Positions 38,025 through 49,026 of a stretch of 64,000 nucleotides of DNA are shown here, in pieces. The stretch spans positions 132,960,118-133,024,117 of the forward strand of contig OX465579.1 in assembly GCA_950022655.1 (NCBI GenBank), given 5' to 3'. This DNA is from Alentia gelatinosa (lineage: Eukaryota > Annelida > Polychaeta > Phyllodocida > Polynoidae). Every line of letters begins with the position of its first letter. Positions within the stretch are counted from its first letter, which is position 1. Made by a program: the position numbers and the translations under genes. The notes beneath the pieces are model-generated. The model was not told the DNA's origin, did no database searches, and worked only from the letters and a program-made list of their open reading frames with translations.

Positions 38025-38640
38025 AATGAAAGTACTATGGTTTCTTATTTGTTGGTGGGTTATCAGACACAAAGGATAACTTACACGGATGTTGTACGGT
38101 TGGTTTATGTATGCAAATAGTATTCTTTATGCAGTACATGTTCCAGGGGAATGAAAAGTTTCATTTAAGAAGGATTGTGGAGCAGGAGGTTATGTCCCCT
38201 CACACTTGGGTCAACCCCACACTTTCTGTTATGTCATGTGCAGCTGTTGATTGTCTCTGTCACATATTGTTGCTTAAGGAAGGAAGAGAAAAGAACTTTA
38301 AAAAAAAAATAAAAAAAAAAAAAAAAGGGGGGGGGGGAAAGTATGAAAATACTATGGTTTTTTATTTGTTGGTGGGTTATCAGACACAAAGGATAACTTA
38401 CACGGATGTTGTACGGTTGGTTTATGTATGCAGATAGTATTCTTTATGCAGTACATGTTCCAGGGGAATGAAAAGTTAAGAAGGATTGTGGAGCAGGAGG
38501 TTATGTCCCCTCACACTTGGGTCAACCCCACACTTTCTGTTATGTCATGTACAGCTGTTGATTGTCTCTGTCACATATTGTTGCTAATGGAAGGAAGAGA
38601 AAAGAACCTTTTTAAAAAAAAAAAGGGGGGGGGGAAAGGG
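38025..38640 (+). repeat. Tandem duplication in the LINE 3' region, units of about 316 bp
   Basis: The units at about 38025-38340 and 38343-38640 are nearly identical (ACTATGGTTT...TTATGTATGCA...CACATATTGTTGCT). Each ends in an A run followed by a G run of about 10. A short A/C-rich low-complexity stretch follows to 38707. Confidence 0.9.
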
Positions 38641-39037
38641 GAGGGAAAAAAAAACAAAAAAACAAAAAAAAACTAAAAAAAACTAAAACCCCCCCCCCCC
38701 AAAAAAAGAGCATATATAGGATAAGGATACTTCAGTCGGTTACTGATTTCATACGATGGGTTTATTGACTGGCAACAAGAGTTTAACCAGTAGGATGATG
38801 GAAAGACTCAGTTGGAAAGGAAGGTTCGCTCGCTCGGTTTAATCGAATGATAAATTTCTATGCTATGCATTTTTATTTCAGTTCTTGTCCAACGATGGAG
38901 TGATCACTTGTTGCAATGAGGATACACAATTATGCTTCGGGGGATCGCACACATGTATTTTCTAGGCTAAGCAACAAAGCGCAGATGTACGTTTTCATTG
39001 AATAAAGAGAGCTATGCTCGAATTATAAAAAAAAAAA

Positions 39038-39052
39038 AACATTGGGAAAGAT
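39038..39052 (+). repeat. Right target-site duplication of the LINE insertion
   Basis: This copy of AACATTGGGAAAGAT directly follows the poly(A) tract and leads in frame into the rest of the interrupted CR1/Jockey-like ORF. Confidence 0.9.
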
Positions 39053-39990
39053 CTCCAGACCACCGATGAATCAAGCAAAGAACTAGATGAAGTAGACAAG
39101 CATGAAAATACTGAGGAACAAACGGAGATTATAACCCCAACGGACAAGGATGAGGATAATAAAAGTACAGGAATGGACAAGGTAAACGGTCTGTTATTAA
39201 AGAAAATTCTATTAATAAATCCGAACATAGTGGTACCTTTAGTAAATATGAGCTTTAATGATATGATCTTCCCAGATATTTTGAAAAGGGGCACAATAAC
39301 CCCAATACCCAAGGAGGGTGACTTGACTGAATTTAATAATTGGAGACCGATTACGGTACTATCTATGATGTCTAAAATCTTTGAAAAGGTAATACAGTCA
39401 AATACTAGCGTTTGTACTTAATGATAAAATCACTTCGGATTCACAATTTGGTTTTTTACCTATGAGCTTGACTGCGCTAATTACCACATTAATTACAATT
39501 TAGATAAGAAGATTATATCAATAGTGTTCCTTGATTTTCGAAAAGCTTTCGATTCTGTAAATCATAAGATACTATTAAAAAAACTATCCGTACTTAATTT
39601 TGATATTGGTGCAATTCGGCTCATTGAAAATTACTTAAATCATAGGAGAGCTCATCTTAAGATGAGTAAAATCCGAGTATATGTTAACTACATGTGGTGT
39701 GCCACAAGGGTCGGTATTGGGCCCCCTAATCTTTCTCTTATTTATAAATGATATTGTTGAAATTCTAGATAGCACAATGCCAATACTATTCGCAGACGAT
39801 ATTGCCCTAGTAACCTGTGGTGATACCCAAGAATAAGTAGATTGTTACAAAAGCATAATCTGGAACTGGTCAAAAGATGGACAAATGAATATATGATAAG
39901 ACTGAATTATGACAAAAAGAAAATTATGTGGGTAGGAAATGCCAGGGGTATGAATAAACTACTAGACCAGGCTCACAACATATGATCAGG
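39053..39990 (+). pseudogene. CR1/Jockey-like LINE RT, main part (split and decayed)
   Basis: RT blocks in order: KSTGMDKVNGLLLKKI, FNDMIFPDILKRGTITPIPK, NNWRPITVLSMMSKIFEKV, VFLDFRKAFDSVNHK (motif A), CATRVG/GVPQGSVLGPLIF-type block in another frame, and LFADDIALV (motif C). At least two frameshifts and several stops interrupt it. Homology fades at about 39990 in the thumb region (LNYDKKKI). This is the older element into which the L1-like LINE jumped. Confidence 0.8.
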
Positions 39991-40722
39991 TAAAATTAAA
40001 TCTTCAATCAATTTAACATTTACACAGACCCCGACAGAATAATGGGGCTGTGACAGTGTGGAGTGGAAGTCACTAACCACACCCACACAGAAAACATCAA
40101 TCAATCACTGGCCTAAAAGTAGCCAAAAAAGAAAAAAGAAGCACAATCTAAGCACTAAACAACCCCTCACATGAAAACAAAAGAGGTTTAGAGTCCCTTA
40201 CTGTACCTGAGGAGCCAGAAGATGGCGAAACTGCACACAATTCATGAAGATTTAGGCAGCACATATCCATAAATGTAAACAGAACCGCCATGACACATGT
40301 CAGGGTTCAGCAAAGGTCAGACCAGGTCATATCCTGTACATCTGACCAACCACAGGCCTAAATCAATGTTGTGGACATGTAACCAAAGACAACCACACAG
40401 CAGAACCAATGAAAATCGAACTGAAAACGGAAATACGTTTTTCAGCGCGAATTTCGCTTGAAATTTGACTTACCTGATCAGTTGTGCAGTCGTACCTGGA
40501 CCAAACGCCTCGTTTATACACACTCTATTCCACTAAAAAGGCTGCACTGGACCTGAGCCAAGCACAAATATTGAAATATATAAGAAAGGTATAAGAAATG
40601 TATAAGTAAAACTGTGAGCTCTTGTATAGCAGAGGTTTAGGCATATATCCCATATGAAACGCCCTGAGAGCTGTATCTAGGCCAGTGTGTCAGCACACAA
40701 GCACCCAAGGTGAAGGCCAGTA
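39991..40722. other. No gene; possible repeat DNA
   Basis: AT-balanced sequence without coding signal. It may belong to the LTR-like sequence downstream, but no boundary is visible. Confidence 0.4.
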
Positions 40723-40837
40723 GGATGGAGCATTAGGGCCAGTGGGTCAGCGCCAGCACACCCACTGTCCCACTTAGCAGGGATGGAGCATTTGGGCCAG
40801 TAGGTCAGCGCCTGCACACCTACTGCCCCACTTAGCC
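40723..40837. repeat. Two tandem 58-bp units
   Basis: The units start GGATGGAGCATT at 40723 and 40781 and share GGGCCAGT.GGTCAGCGCC.GCACACC.ACTG.CCCACTTAGC. A partial third unit (GTCAGTAGGACAG) follows. Confidence 0.85.
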
Positions 40838-41279
40838 TGGGTCAGTAGGACAGGTCATTTTGGTTAGTAGGACAGAGTGTTGGAGTGAGCATTTGGGACA
40901 ACGACCTTGACACTTTAATGCATACAACCTCAATACTAGCTATATAAGCCAGCTACACCCATCATTCTGGGTTCTTAGACTGGCGTGTGAGGAACCTGTA
41001 CCTGTGGAAATTACCAATAAAAAGAAGCATTTCAAAGTACCTCTGAGCAGATCTTATCTGTGAAGGGCTGACGCAGCCAAGAAGTTCTCTACCCACTACA
41101 TCCCATGGACTTAAACTACAGTATTCTAGTGATAAGTTACTCCAGTGTTTGTGACATATTCTAGGACTTTACCAACTACAGTCCACATACACTACACAGC
41201 TCTCCCCATCTACCACATACTTACCACACATACACCAACCATCGTATCACTGTAGACCAGTGCTGCATGCTGGTCTACA
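40838..41279 (+). promoter_or_regulatory. LTR-like promoter region
   Basis: A TATA box (TATATAAG at 40941-40948) is followed 75 bases on by AATAAA (41016-41021), the spacing typical of an LTR R region. A hairpin with 10-bp arms TGTAGACCAG (41251-41260 and 41270-41279) follows. No second LTR, primer-binding site or coding region could be linked to it, so solo-LTR status is inferred. Confidence 0.35.
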
Positions 41280-42147
41280 GTTCAGCCCAAGGCTATCAGC
41301 AGGCGGGTCTTTGCCCTCCGGCCACCGTTTGCCACCGGGGCTGGCCGCCTGGCCGCCCCTAACCCCCTAAATTCTCCAGGCTGTTCCACCAAAGCCACCC
41401 CGAGGCGACCAACAGGCGTACACAAGGCCCCCGCCAGGCGCCCCTATAGCTGGCCGGCCCCGGCTCAGCGATACACTCACAGCGGCATTGCTGCTGATGT
41501 CTGGTGGACATTTGCGGCACTAACTGTAGTTCTTGGCTCGCCAGCCAGCCTGCTGGGAGCTTAAAATCAAATGAAACAGTTTTCCGCCAGCTGTGCCTTG
41601 CGGGGACGGTTGCGCTCATAACGCCCAGCCTCCCGGTGACCACCAACAGGGGCCTATGAGCTCTCATGAGCTGTTCCACCAAGCAGATTATTACTGCTGG
41701 TGGGAGGTTTATTAGAGTCCGAGTACCTGTCAGTGGCCTACACATATCACATCATAACTTTGCCCAAACACAACTTTGAGACTCAAAATGAAAAACGAGA
41801 TCTGGGGAAAGATATAAGCAATCTAATAACTACGATTATTTGCTAATAAAACATTGGTAATTCAAGCTATTGATCAACCAATGTAAACAAACTCTTGACA
41901 CCCCTGTGTAACAATCCATTTATCAAATAAAACCTTTATTTTCATGGTATTAACTGTTTGATAATCATCACCCTGGTATCTGGAAGGAAGATCAGTATAT
42001 AACCTAAAATCTTTCTATATTGATCGCTATTTTTGTTGTTGTAATTGTCAACAAGTCACCTGCATGGGTGGTCTTCTATCGCTGCAATTCATATATATCA
42101 TATTACAGTCAATTGAAATCATACATTCTCTCCATTTTAGGACAATG
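41280..42147. other. GC-rich patch, then AT-rich intergenic
   Basis: 41280-41750 is GC-rich with an open 128-codon - strand frame that matches nothing I recognise. It may be part of an unidentified repeat. The rest is featureless. Confidence 0.35.
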
Positions 42148-42391
42148 TGTTACAAAGACAACCATGGGGTTGAGTAGACATGATATTTCTCTATTTTCTA
42201 TAATACAGATATATGGGTACTGTGCTAAACATGTATAATGAAGTACAAATTATGTTGACCAGATAATAAGAATTCAGATCATTTTAGCATAATATCAATA
42301 CTGATAGTTATAGTTTTGTCTAGCATGCATAGCTACACCTTTACTGGTACCTAGCTGGGGTCTTCACCTCTCTTCCCCTTCTTGTGAAAGT

Positions 42392-45300
42392 CTATTGTCC
42401 ACCCTCAGCCGTGCTTTTGGTTGGGGCCTGATTATTCAGGTTTTTTGTTTCCGCAATTTCTGGGGTTTTGGTTGGTTTGGGTGTTGGTCTAGGTACCGTG
42501 ATTTGTGGGGTCGGGGCCTGATTGCCTGGTGCTTCAACCCTTACTTCGGTTTCACCACTCTCTGTGTCTGTGTTATTTTCAAAGTCCCCAGTTCTCATTA
42601 CATCTCTGCGATTCCTTCTATAGCATATAGCCTATGATCCATGGGTGACACCATGACACCCCATGAGTAGGTGTTCTTCACTAAAGCAGGTGGAAAAGAA
42701 GTGAGTGATAATTGGGAAATGTCACAACTTTAGCCTTACTCACATATTTATATAAAGTGTTCCATATGGAAAATATCATGTCTTGGGTTTAATCATTATG
42801 TCATTATGGGGATGTTTCTCCATTCCAGGAGTGCTTTGGGATGGGTGTAGAGAGTCAAGGGAACCATGGTAAAATATTGAAAGGAAGTTGAATTTCATAA
42901 GAACAAAGAGCCAGAATACAGGTTTGTCCCCGGCCACCTAGTGCCTGCTTCGTGAACTAACAATGGCTCTGTCCCCTATAGGTTCTCACCCCTTTTTGTA
43001 CTTAATAGGACCTACACCTGTGACCTTGGCCAACATCTAGTCGTTAGATGTGCACATTCTCACCTTTTCTCCTGCCTGGAGCTGATCTCTCATTTTTTAG
43101 AGCCGACCTGTCATAATAATGTTTGGCTCTCTCTGCCTTTTTCTCAAGGGCATCATATAAACTGACCTGTATCAGCTTAGGCAGAAGCTGTTTGGTAGTG
43201 TTTGGTATGGTGGACCGCAGGCGCCTGCCGAGATTGAGTTGCGCTGGTGAACCGAGGCAATCTATGGGGGTGTTTCTCCATTCCAGGAGTGCCAAATTTA
43301 GATCTGAATGGGACTGTTTGCATTTTTTTATGATGCTTTCTAGAATTTTGACCTGGCTTTCTGCAAAGTCATTGCTCTGGGGGTGTTCTGGTGATGAATT
43401 AATGTGTACAAATTTGTACTCTTCTTGGAAATCTCAGAAGACTTGACTGTCATACTGGGGCCCACCATTTGTGACAACCTGTTTGGGGATACCTTGTGAC
43501 CCGAAAACCTTTGCTAAAAATCTCTCACAGATTGACTTGTGCTGTCTTCCGACAACTTTGTGTATTCTACAAACTTTGAATAGTAGTCTGCAACAAGAAC
43601 ATAAGTTTTGCCAGCGAACATCAACAAATCACTGGCAACTTTCTGCAATGGCCTAACAGGGATTTGAGTGATTAACATCGGTTCTTTTTGTTGTTTTGGT
43701 CTGTTCTCGGCACATACAGTGCAGCACTCACAAATCTCTGTGATTTGAGCTGTCATACCTGGCCAATAAAATACATCTTTGGCCCTCTTTACAGATTTTT
43801 CTATGCCCAAGTGGCTATGGTGTACTTGTTTCAACATATCTTTTTGCATGGGTGTTGGGATGACTAACCTATCACCTCATAATACTAACCCCTCACTTAA
43901 GTAGATCTTGTACCAAACACTCCGGTATGGCCTGACCTCTTTCGGCGTAGCTGACTTGTTGTGAGGCCAGCCCGACATTGTATATTTGTGCAACATCTGC
44001 ATCGTAACATCATTATTTGTGGCTTCTTTGAGCTCTGTCAACCTTACATCGGCGATAGGGGAAATTTTGTACCGTGTGTACGGTGAATTCATTGTCCTGT
44101 ACCTTTTCAAGCATGCACAAACCTCTGCTTAAAGCGTCTGCAACCAACAGGTCCTTACCTTTGACCCATAGTAATGAGAAACAGTACATTTGTGTTTTCA
44201 ACATCATGCATTGTATACGAGGTGGCACTGCCCCGAGGGGTTTCTTGTGCAGCGCCTCAAATGGTTTGAGGTCTGTTATTACTGTGACGTCACTTCGTCC
44301 ATATATATAATCGTGGAACTTCTCACAGCCCCAGGAAATCACCAACATCTCTTTCTCTATCTGACCGTAATTCTTTTCAAACTTTGTCAATACTCGTGAG
44401 GCATATGCTACCAGTCTGTCGTTTTAGAACAGACACCCCCAAAGTCCATAGCTGGACGAATCTACAGAGACTTTTAGTGGGTCATTCAGGTTGTAATATG
44501 TAAACACTGGGGCTGTTGAGATGTCTACTTTGAGCTGTTTGAATGCTTTTTCTTGGGCTTCATCCCAGTACCAAGCTATTTCTGTATTCCAGACATTCTT
44601 AGGGGGGCAGCTGTTTTTGACAGATTGGGGATCAATTTCCCTACGTATGTGACCATTCCTGACCACCTTGTCACATCCTCTACAGATTCTGGGGTTGGGA
44701 ATTCTGTGATAGCTTTGACCTTATCTGTGTCTATTTCGACACCTTTGTTTGAGAATTTGTGGCCTTAGTACCGAACTGAGCTGACTGCAATTTTGCACTT
44801 TTCTTTGTTTAAGGACAACCCTCTCTCGAAATCTCTGTCTAACACATTCTGTAATATCTGGTCATGCTCCTTTACGTCACGTCCTGTGATAATAATGTCA
44901 TTGCGTATGATCTCTACCCCTCCTATACCCTTGAATACTTCAGTGACTGTTCTCTCCCATACTTCCGATGCTGATGATATGCCAAATGGCATTCTCTGAA
45001 ATTGGTACCTGCAAAAAGCTGAGTTGAATGTTAGCAATTTTGATGTTGACTCTGTGACCCTGATTTTATAGAATGCTTGCCCTGCATCTAAAACCGAAAA
45101 GTCAGTCTTGCAGCTACATCTTCGATTGTACACATTGGGTAGTGCTCAAACTGTATTCCTTTGTTTAATTGCTTGGGGTCTATGCATAGTCTTAACTTAC
45201 CATTTGGCTTCTCAATAATTACCAAAGAATTGACCCATTCTGTGGGTTCTGTTACCTGTTCAATGACATCCTGTTGTTCAAGGGAGTCTAAAGCCTCTTT

Positions 45301-45953
45301 TAACCTTTTTAGCATTGGGTGTGGGATTCTCCGAGGTGGGTTGACTACTGGGCGTACCTGAGGGTTCATCTTACAGTCATATACTACACCTTTTACACAC
45401 CCTAGGTCCCGGAACACTGGTTTGTATTTGGGGTTTGGCAGTATGGCTGACGACTTACACTCTGTAGTTTTACCCACCTCACACACCCTTTTTACCAGAA
45501 CTACCTCCGAGCATGTGTGGAGGCCCAATATAGGGGTTGCACTATCTACAATCATGAACTCTTCAGGATAGAACTTGCCTTTGTGTTGTACCTCTAGGAC
45601 AACTTTACCATGAGGGTGTACCTTTTTTCCAAAGTAACCAACCTCGCCTTAGTGGGGAGTATTTTGTGTTGGGCGACTTCTAGGTCATATATTTCTTTTG
45701 GCATGGTATTTACCTCACTACCTGTATCTAGCTTAAACCTTATTTGCTTGCCTTCGACTGACACACCCACTTTCCACTCTTTGATCTTTGGGAATGCTTC
45801 ACTTTTCTCACTCTGCATCTTTACCTTATGAATGTTTTGTACTTTTTCAACCTCATTGACTACCTCTAACATTTCGAGATACATGCAGTCTTCCTGTTCA
45901 TCATAATAGTCACCATCTCCGTCATCTTGGATTTCATGTGTGTCCTTTGAATA
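42392..45953 (-). pseudogene. Gypsy pol: protease, RT, RNase H, integrase
   Basis: Domains run in order on the - strand. Protease: FKLDTGSEVNTMP (about 45730). RT: NGKLRLCIDPKQLN (about 45190), FSVLDAGQAFYKI (motif A) and, near 44905, IIRNDIII where the family has a V-DD core, so a catalytic Asp is lost. RNase H: KNYGQIEKEMLVISWGCEKF (about 44370). Integrase: an HHCC finger (HHSHLG...CTVC) at 43830-43700 and the first catalytic Asp in ASDLLMF; at the second, VVTNGGP stands where VSDNGP is usual. A Pro/Thr-rich C-terminus reaches 42392. Many frameshifts and stops are present. A 27-bp piece (TTTCTCCATTCCAGGAGTGC) occurs at both about 42820 and 43273, an internal duplication. Confidence 0.8.
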
Positions 45954-46769
45954 CCCCAGTTTAGAGTAATGTCCCCACCCCTGACATTTGTGACACACGA
46001 CATTCGTCGCTGGACATATGTCGTGATAGTGCTTTGTGTAGCCACACTTTTGACACGGCTCGCTTGACTGGCTGTGGTCCTCTTTGGGCTGGTTGTCGCG
46101 CCTGTCTCTGTGTTAGCTGCCACAACCCCTGCCATGCTGGCCCAGGCCACCACTGCGACCGCTGCCACGACTGCCGCCACGGCCTCTTCTATACGGCGCA
46201 TCCACCTTTGCGCTTGCTGCTGTCTCGGGTGCTTCAGCTCTCCTTGTGCACATCTCATGCGTAGAAAATATCTGGATGGCTTTAGCCAGCATTAGGTCAG
46301 TCTCATCATCTCTCAAGTTTATCAGACAGTTTTTCATCAGTAACCATTCCTCCCACCAGCTAGTCCCTTATAGCGCTGTCCTATGCCTCGCCAAAGTTGC
46401 AGGTTTCCGCAAGTTTCCTGAGGCTGCTTACGAATTGGGTGGCTGACTCACCAGTGTTCTGTTTTCTGTCATAGAAGCTCTGTCTTTTAAGCATTTTGCA
46501 CTGCCTCAGTACACAGTAGTCTTTGAACTTGGCTATGACTAGGTCATATTTAACTTTCCATCTTCTTTGTCAAATTTAAATGACTCGTACACGGCCCTGC
46601 CCTTGGGGCCTATGAGATTCAGGAGCATCATGACACATCTTTTCTCTGCTGCAGTTTCAAACCCACTGGCTGACATGAATATGTCAAACTCTGCTATAAA
46701 AACCTTCCAATTGTGAGCCACATTCCCCTGGAAATCAAGGTCTTTGGGAGGCTTAAAGAGTGATACCAT
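45954..46769 (-). pseudogene. Gypsy gag with two zinc knuckles
   Basis: The N-terminus (PPKDLDFQGNVAHNWKVF) is typical of Gag in K02A2.6-type Gypsy elements. After a frameshift near 46545 it continues (AKFKDYCVLRQCK), then through stops to a Gly/Arg-rich linker. Two zinc knuckles follow: CQKCGYTKHYHDIC (46055-46014, intact CX2CX4HX4C) and CHKCQGWGHYSKLG (45995-45954), whose last Cys is replaced by Gly. It is non-functional. Confidence 0.8.
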
Positions 46770-47096
46770 CTTGGTATGACAGACTTATTACTGAACTTAT
46801 TTCACGTAGCCCAGGCCTTGATATGGGACATGTACATGTGGCCTGGTAATGTCTTTGTTTTTATTACTTGACAATGGTTGACAGTGATACTTGACTTCTG
46901 ACTTCACTGGGTAGTACATCTAGTTTTTGTAAACAGTCTTGTATTGGGTGGTCATTGCCATCCTGAATACAGTACTTACTGTGTCATGTAGTCTCACTAT
47001 TGGACTACATATTATAGGCCTAACATGACCCAACACATCATATTTCCAAGTTTACTTCTGACACCATGTTACAAAGACAACCATGAGGTTGAGTAG

Positions 47097-47404
47097 CTCT
47101 GCTGGAAGTCTGTGCTGTCGCACGTTTATTAGTCAATACAAAATTACAAGGTTGACATGCCAGTTGGCGCTGCAGGCGCTATATGACGTCGCACAACATA
47201 ACACAATGTACTGTGATACGACCACTATAGCCGTTTAAAATTTTAAGCATCATCAGACATCAATCAATTGACAGTAACAGTTATAATGTTCTCAATAATG
47301 AATACATGGCAAGTAGCCTAGTTCCATAAATATAGCACAAAAAGAAGAGAAAAACAGAAGAAAAACAAAAATGAGTTGAGTTGATTTGGTTGATGAGACA
47401 GATA

Positions 47405-47406
<2 letters not shown>
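47097..47406. other. Remainder of 5' LTR and flank
   Basis: This probably holds R and U3 of the Gypsy 5' LTR in reverse orientation, but its outer edge is not defined. Confidence 0.4.

Positions 47407-47472
<66 letters not shown>
47407..47472. repeat. (GAT)22 microsatellite
   Basis: An uninterrupted trinucleotide run. A polyhistidine frame on the - strand is a by-product. Confidence 0.97.
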
Positions 47473-47473
<1 letters not shown>

Positions 47474-47905
47474 TAGGTCAGTGATGCCTAGAAAATTCAA
47501 GAAGTTCCCCCTAGATAGATTCTCTTTTATACTGAATCATGTGGTGGTTGGGTCCAGAACAGTTAGTTTGCAAATGGCATTTTTAAATGAACTTTTGGAA
47601 GGCAGTTTTTTTGTTTCTGGTGAGAGATAATCCAAAGTTTTTCTCCCTGATATCTAAGTGATTGTAAAATTTGGTTTGGTGGCATTGAGGTTTAAACATA
47701 AATTTTCTAGTTGACCTTAATACCATCGCATTCTTCCTCAGTCTCATCCAGTTCCATCTGGCCTATGTCCCTGAATGTTTTAATATATGTTTTACGCATT
47801 TAAGTGAGAACTAAATCCTGCCTCCGGCGCTGCAACATAGTGCCTGTCATGCAGCTCTTTGACAGTGCACACCATGGTATAATCTCTCAAGCAAATTCTT
47901 AGAGT

Positions 47906-48261
47906 ATAGGGAGCCAAAGTGAACCCGCTCCAACCACAGATAGCCGGTCGCAAAATAGTATTTCCGGATATAGGCGCACAGTGCTTAGACTATGTAGGTT
48001 CGAGATTATATGTCTCATTCTCCAATCATTTAGATCCAAATTTTTAACAAACTTAACAACTGTCATCGTAGTTTCAAAACAGAGTTATTCAGAGACGATA
48101 GTAGTAAACCTCACTTCGAAAGTAACAAAAAAGACCAAAAACGAAAGTCTAGCCTCAAACCCCCATAGCTTTAGCACTAAGCCTCGTTCTTACTGGCCAC
48201 CGGAAACATTATTTTGTAGGTGGGTATCTGTGGTTTCAGCGGGTTCACTTTGGCTCCCTAT
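47906..48261. mobile_element. TIR MITE, 356 bp
   Basis: Ends of about 40 bp are near-perfect inverted repeats (ATAGGGAGCCAAAGTGAACC from 47906, complement ending at 48261), and weaker complementarity extends inward to about 60 bp. Both ends carry TA next to GGGAGCC, so a TA-duplicating (Tc1/mariner-like) origin is possible. No coding capacity is seen. Confidence 0.85.
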
Positions 48262-49026
48262 GGTTTTGCAGCCGTTGCATTTTATTCAACCAAGTTCTGT
48301 TGAATCAATCCAAAAATAATGCTGAATAATCCAGAATCTGCAGTATTACATGTTTATAGAGCTTGACTGCAACTACTTTAGATAGCTGGTCTCTTAGCCG
48401 TATGAACATAAACAATTTATGAGTCATTCTCTTTAGTAGGCTTCGCTATTGCCGCTCGAAGCTCAAACTAGCATCTAAGTCAGAGGGCTGTCTAGTGCGT
48501 ACTCGTCGGAACCAATCAGAACTTGTCAAACTGATGCTATAAATAGAATAATGAACTACGTTATCCCTTTCACCACCAAGCTAGGAAATCGAGGTCGTCA
48601 ATATCTGCCATGCTTTCTTTGACCATCACAGCCCTATGTCTTTACTTTGTGCCGTACAAACCGGACTATTGAAAGCTGCCCTGTGATTGGTTCCAACGAA
48701 TATGCACTAGACAGTGGTGTCAATACCAGAGTCCAGCTGGTTTAGTCCAATAAAGATTGGGGTAAAGTGTGTACTAGAGATCTTCGCTGGATTGCCAATA
48801 CACTTTAGTCTTTTTAGAGTTTATTGTCAAACAATTAGAGTCACACCAGTCCTCGAAATTGATCTCAGATAGCGATCGTTTTAACGGCAATCAGCCAGCT
48901 ATTTTCCAGTTCTCTATGATGGTTTATACGATGGTTGACACATGAACAAGAATTTACTTCGGTGGTTCACGATGAATATTTCTACAAACATGTCACACAA
49001 GAAATAAATCATCTGTTAAATATTAT
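48262..49026. other. Intergenic, nothing recognised
   Basis: The upstream parts of the second Gypsy element (gag, protease) would be expected here but are not recognisable. They may be deleted or eroded. Confidence 0.4.

Larger units (their letters stand above)
35474..39037 (+). mobile_element. 5'-truncated L1/Tx1-like LINE insertion
   Basis: This 3.56 kb insertion starts inside the RT domain and ends in a poly(A) tract (about 39027-39039) 20 nt after AATAAA at 39001. It is flanked by a 13-15 bp target-site duplication. The endonuclease region is missing, as expected for a 5'-truncated target-primed insertion. The 3' region has two tandem units of about 316 bp and a further 330 bp of different sequence before the tail. 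It lies inside a CR1/Jockey-like element whose frame continues on both sides. Confidence 0.9.
42148..47096 (-). mobile_element. Dead Ty3/Gypsy LTR retrotransposon
   Basis: A 30-nt match (TGTTACAAAGACAACCATG...GAGTAG, one mismatch) lies at 42148-42177 and 47067-47096, the conserved ends of the two LTRs. Next to the right copy, on the - strand, TGGTGTCAGAAGTAAACTTGG (47066-47046) is a primer-binding site of the tRNA-Leu type. A - strand AATAAA lies at 47130-47125 inside the 5' LTR, whose outer limit is not visible. The purine tract AAGGGGAAGAGAGG (about 42390-42370) fits a polypurine tract. Gag and pol lie between in the expected order. Beyond the first 30 nt the two LTRs do not align, so one is rearranged or deleted. 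Confidence 0.8.

Noticed and set aside
41359..41745. 128-codon - strand frame
   Set aside because: It is open because the patch is GC-rich; no motif, splice site or homology is recognised.
47318..47500. Polyhistidine reading frame on the - strand
   Set aside because: It is produced by the GAT microsatellite.
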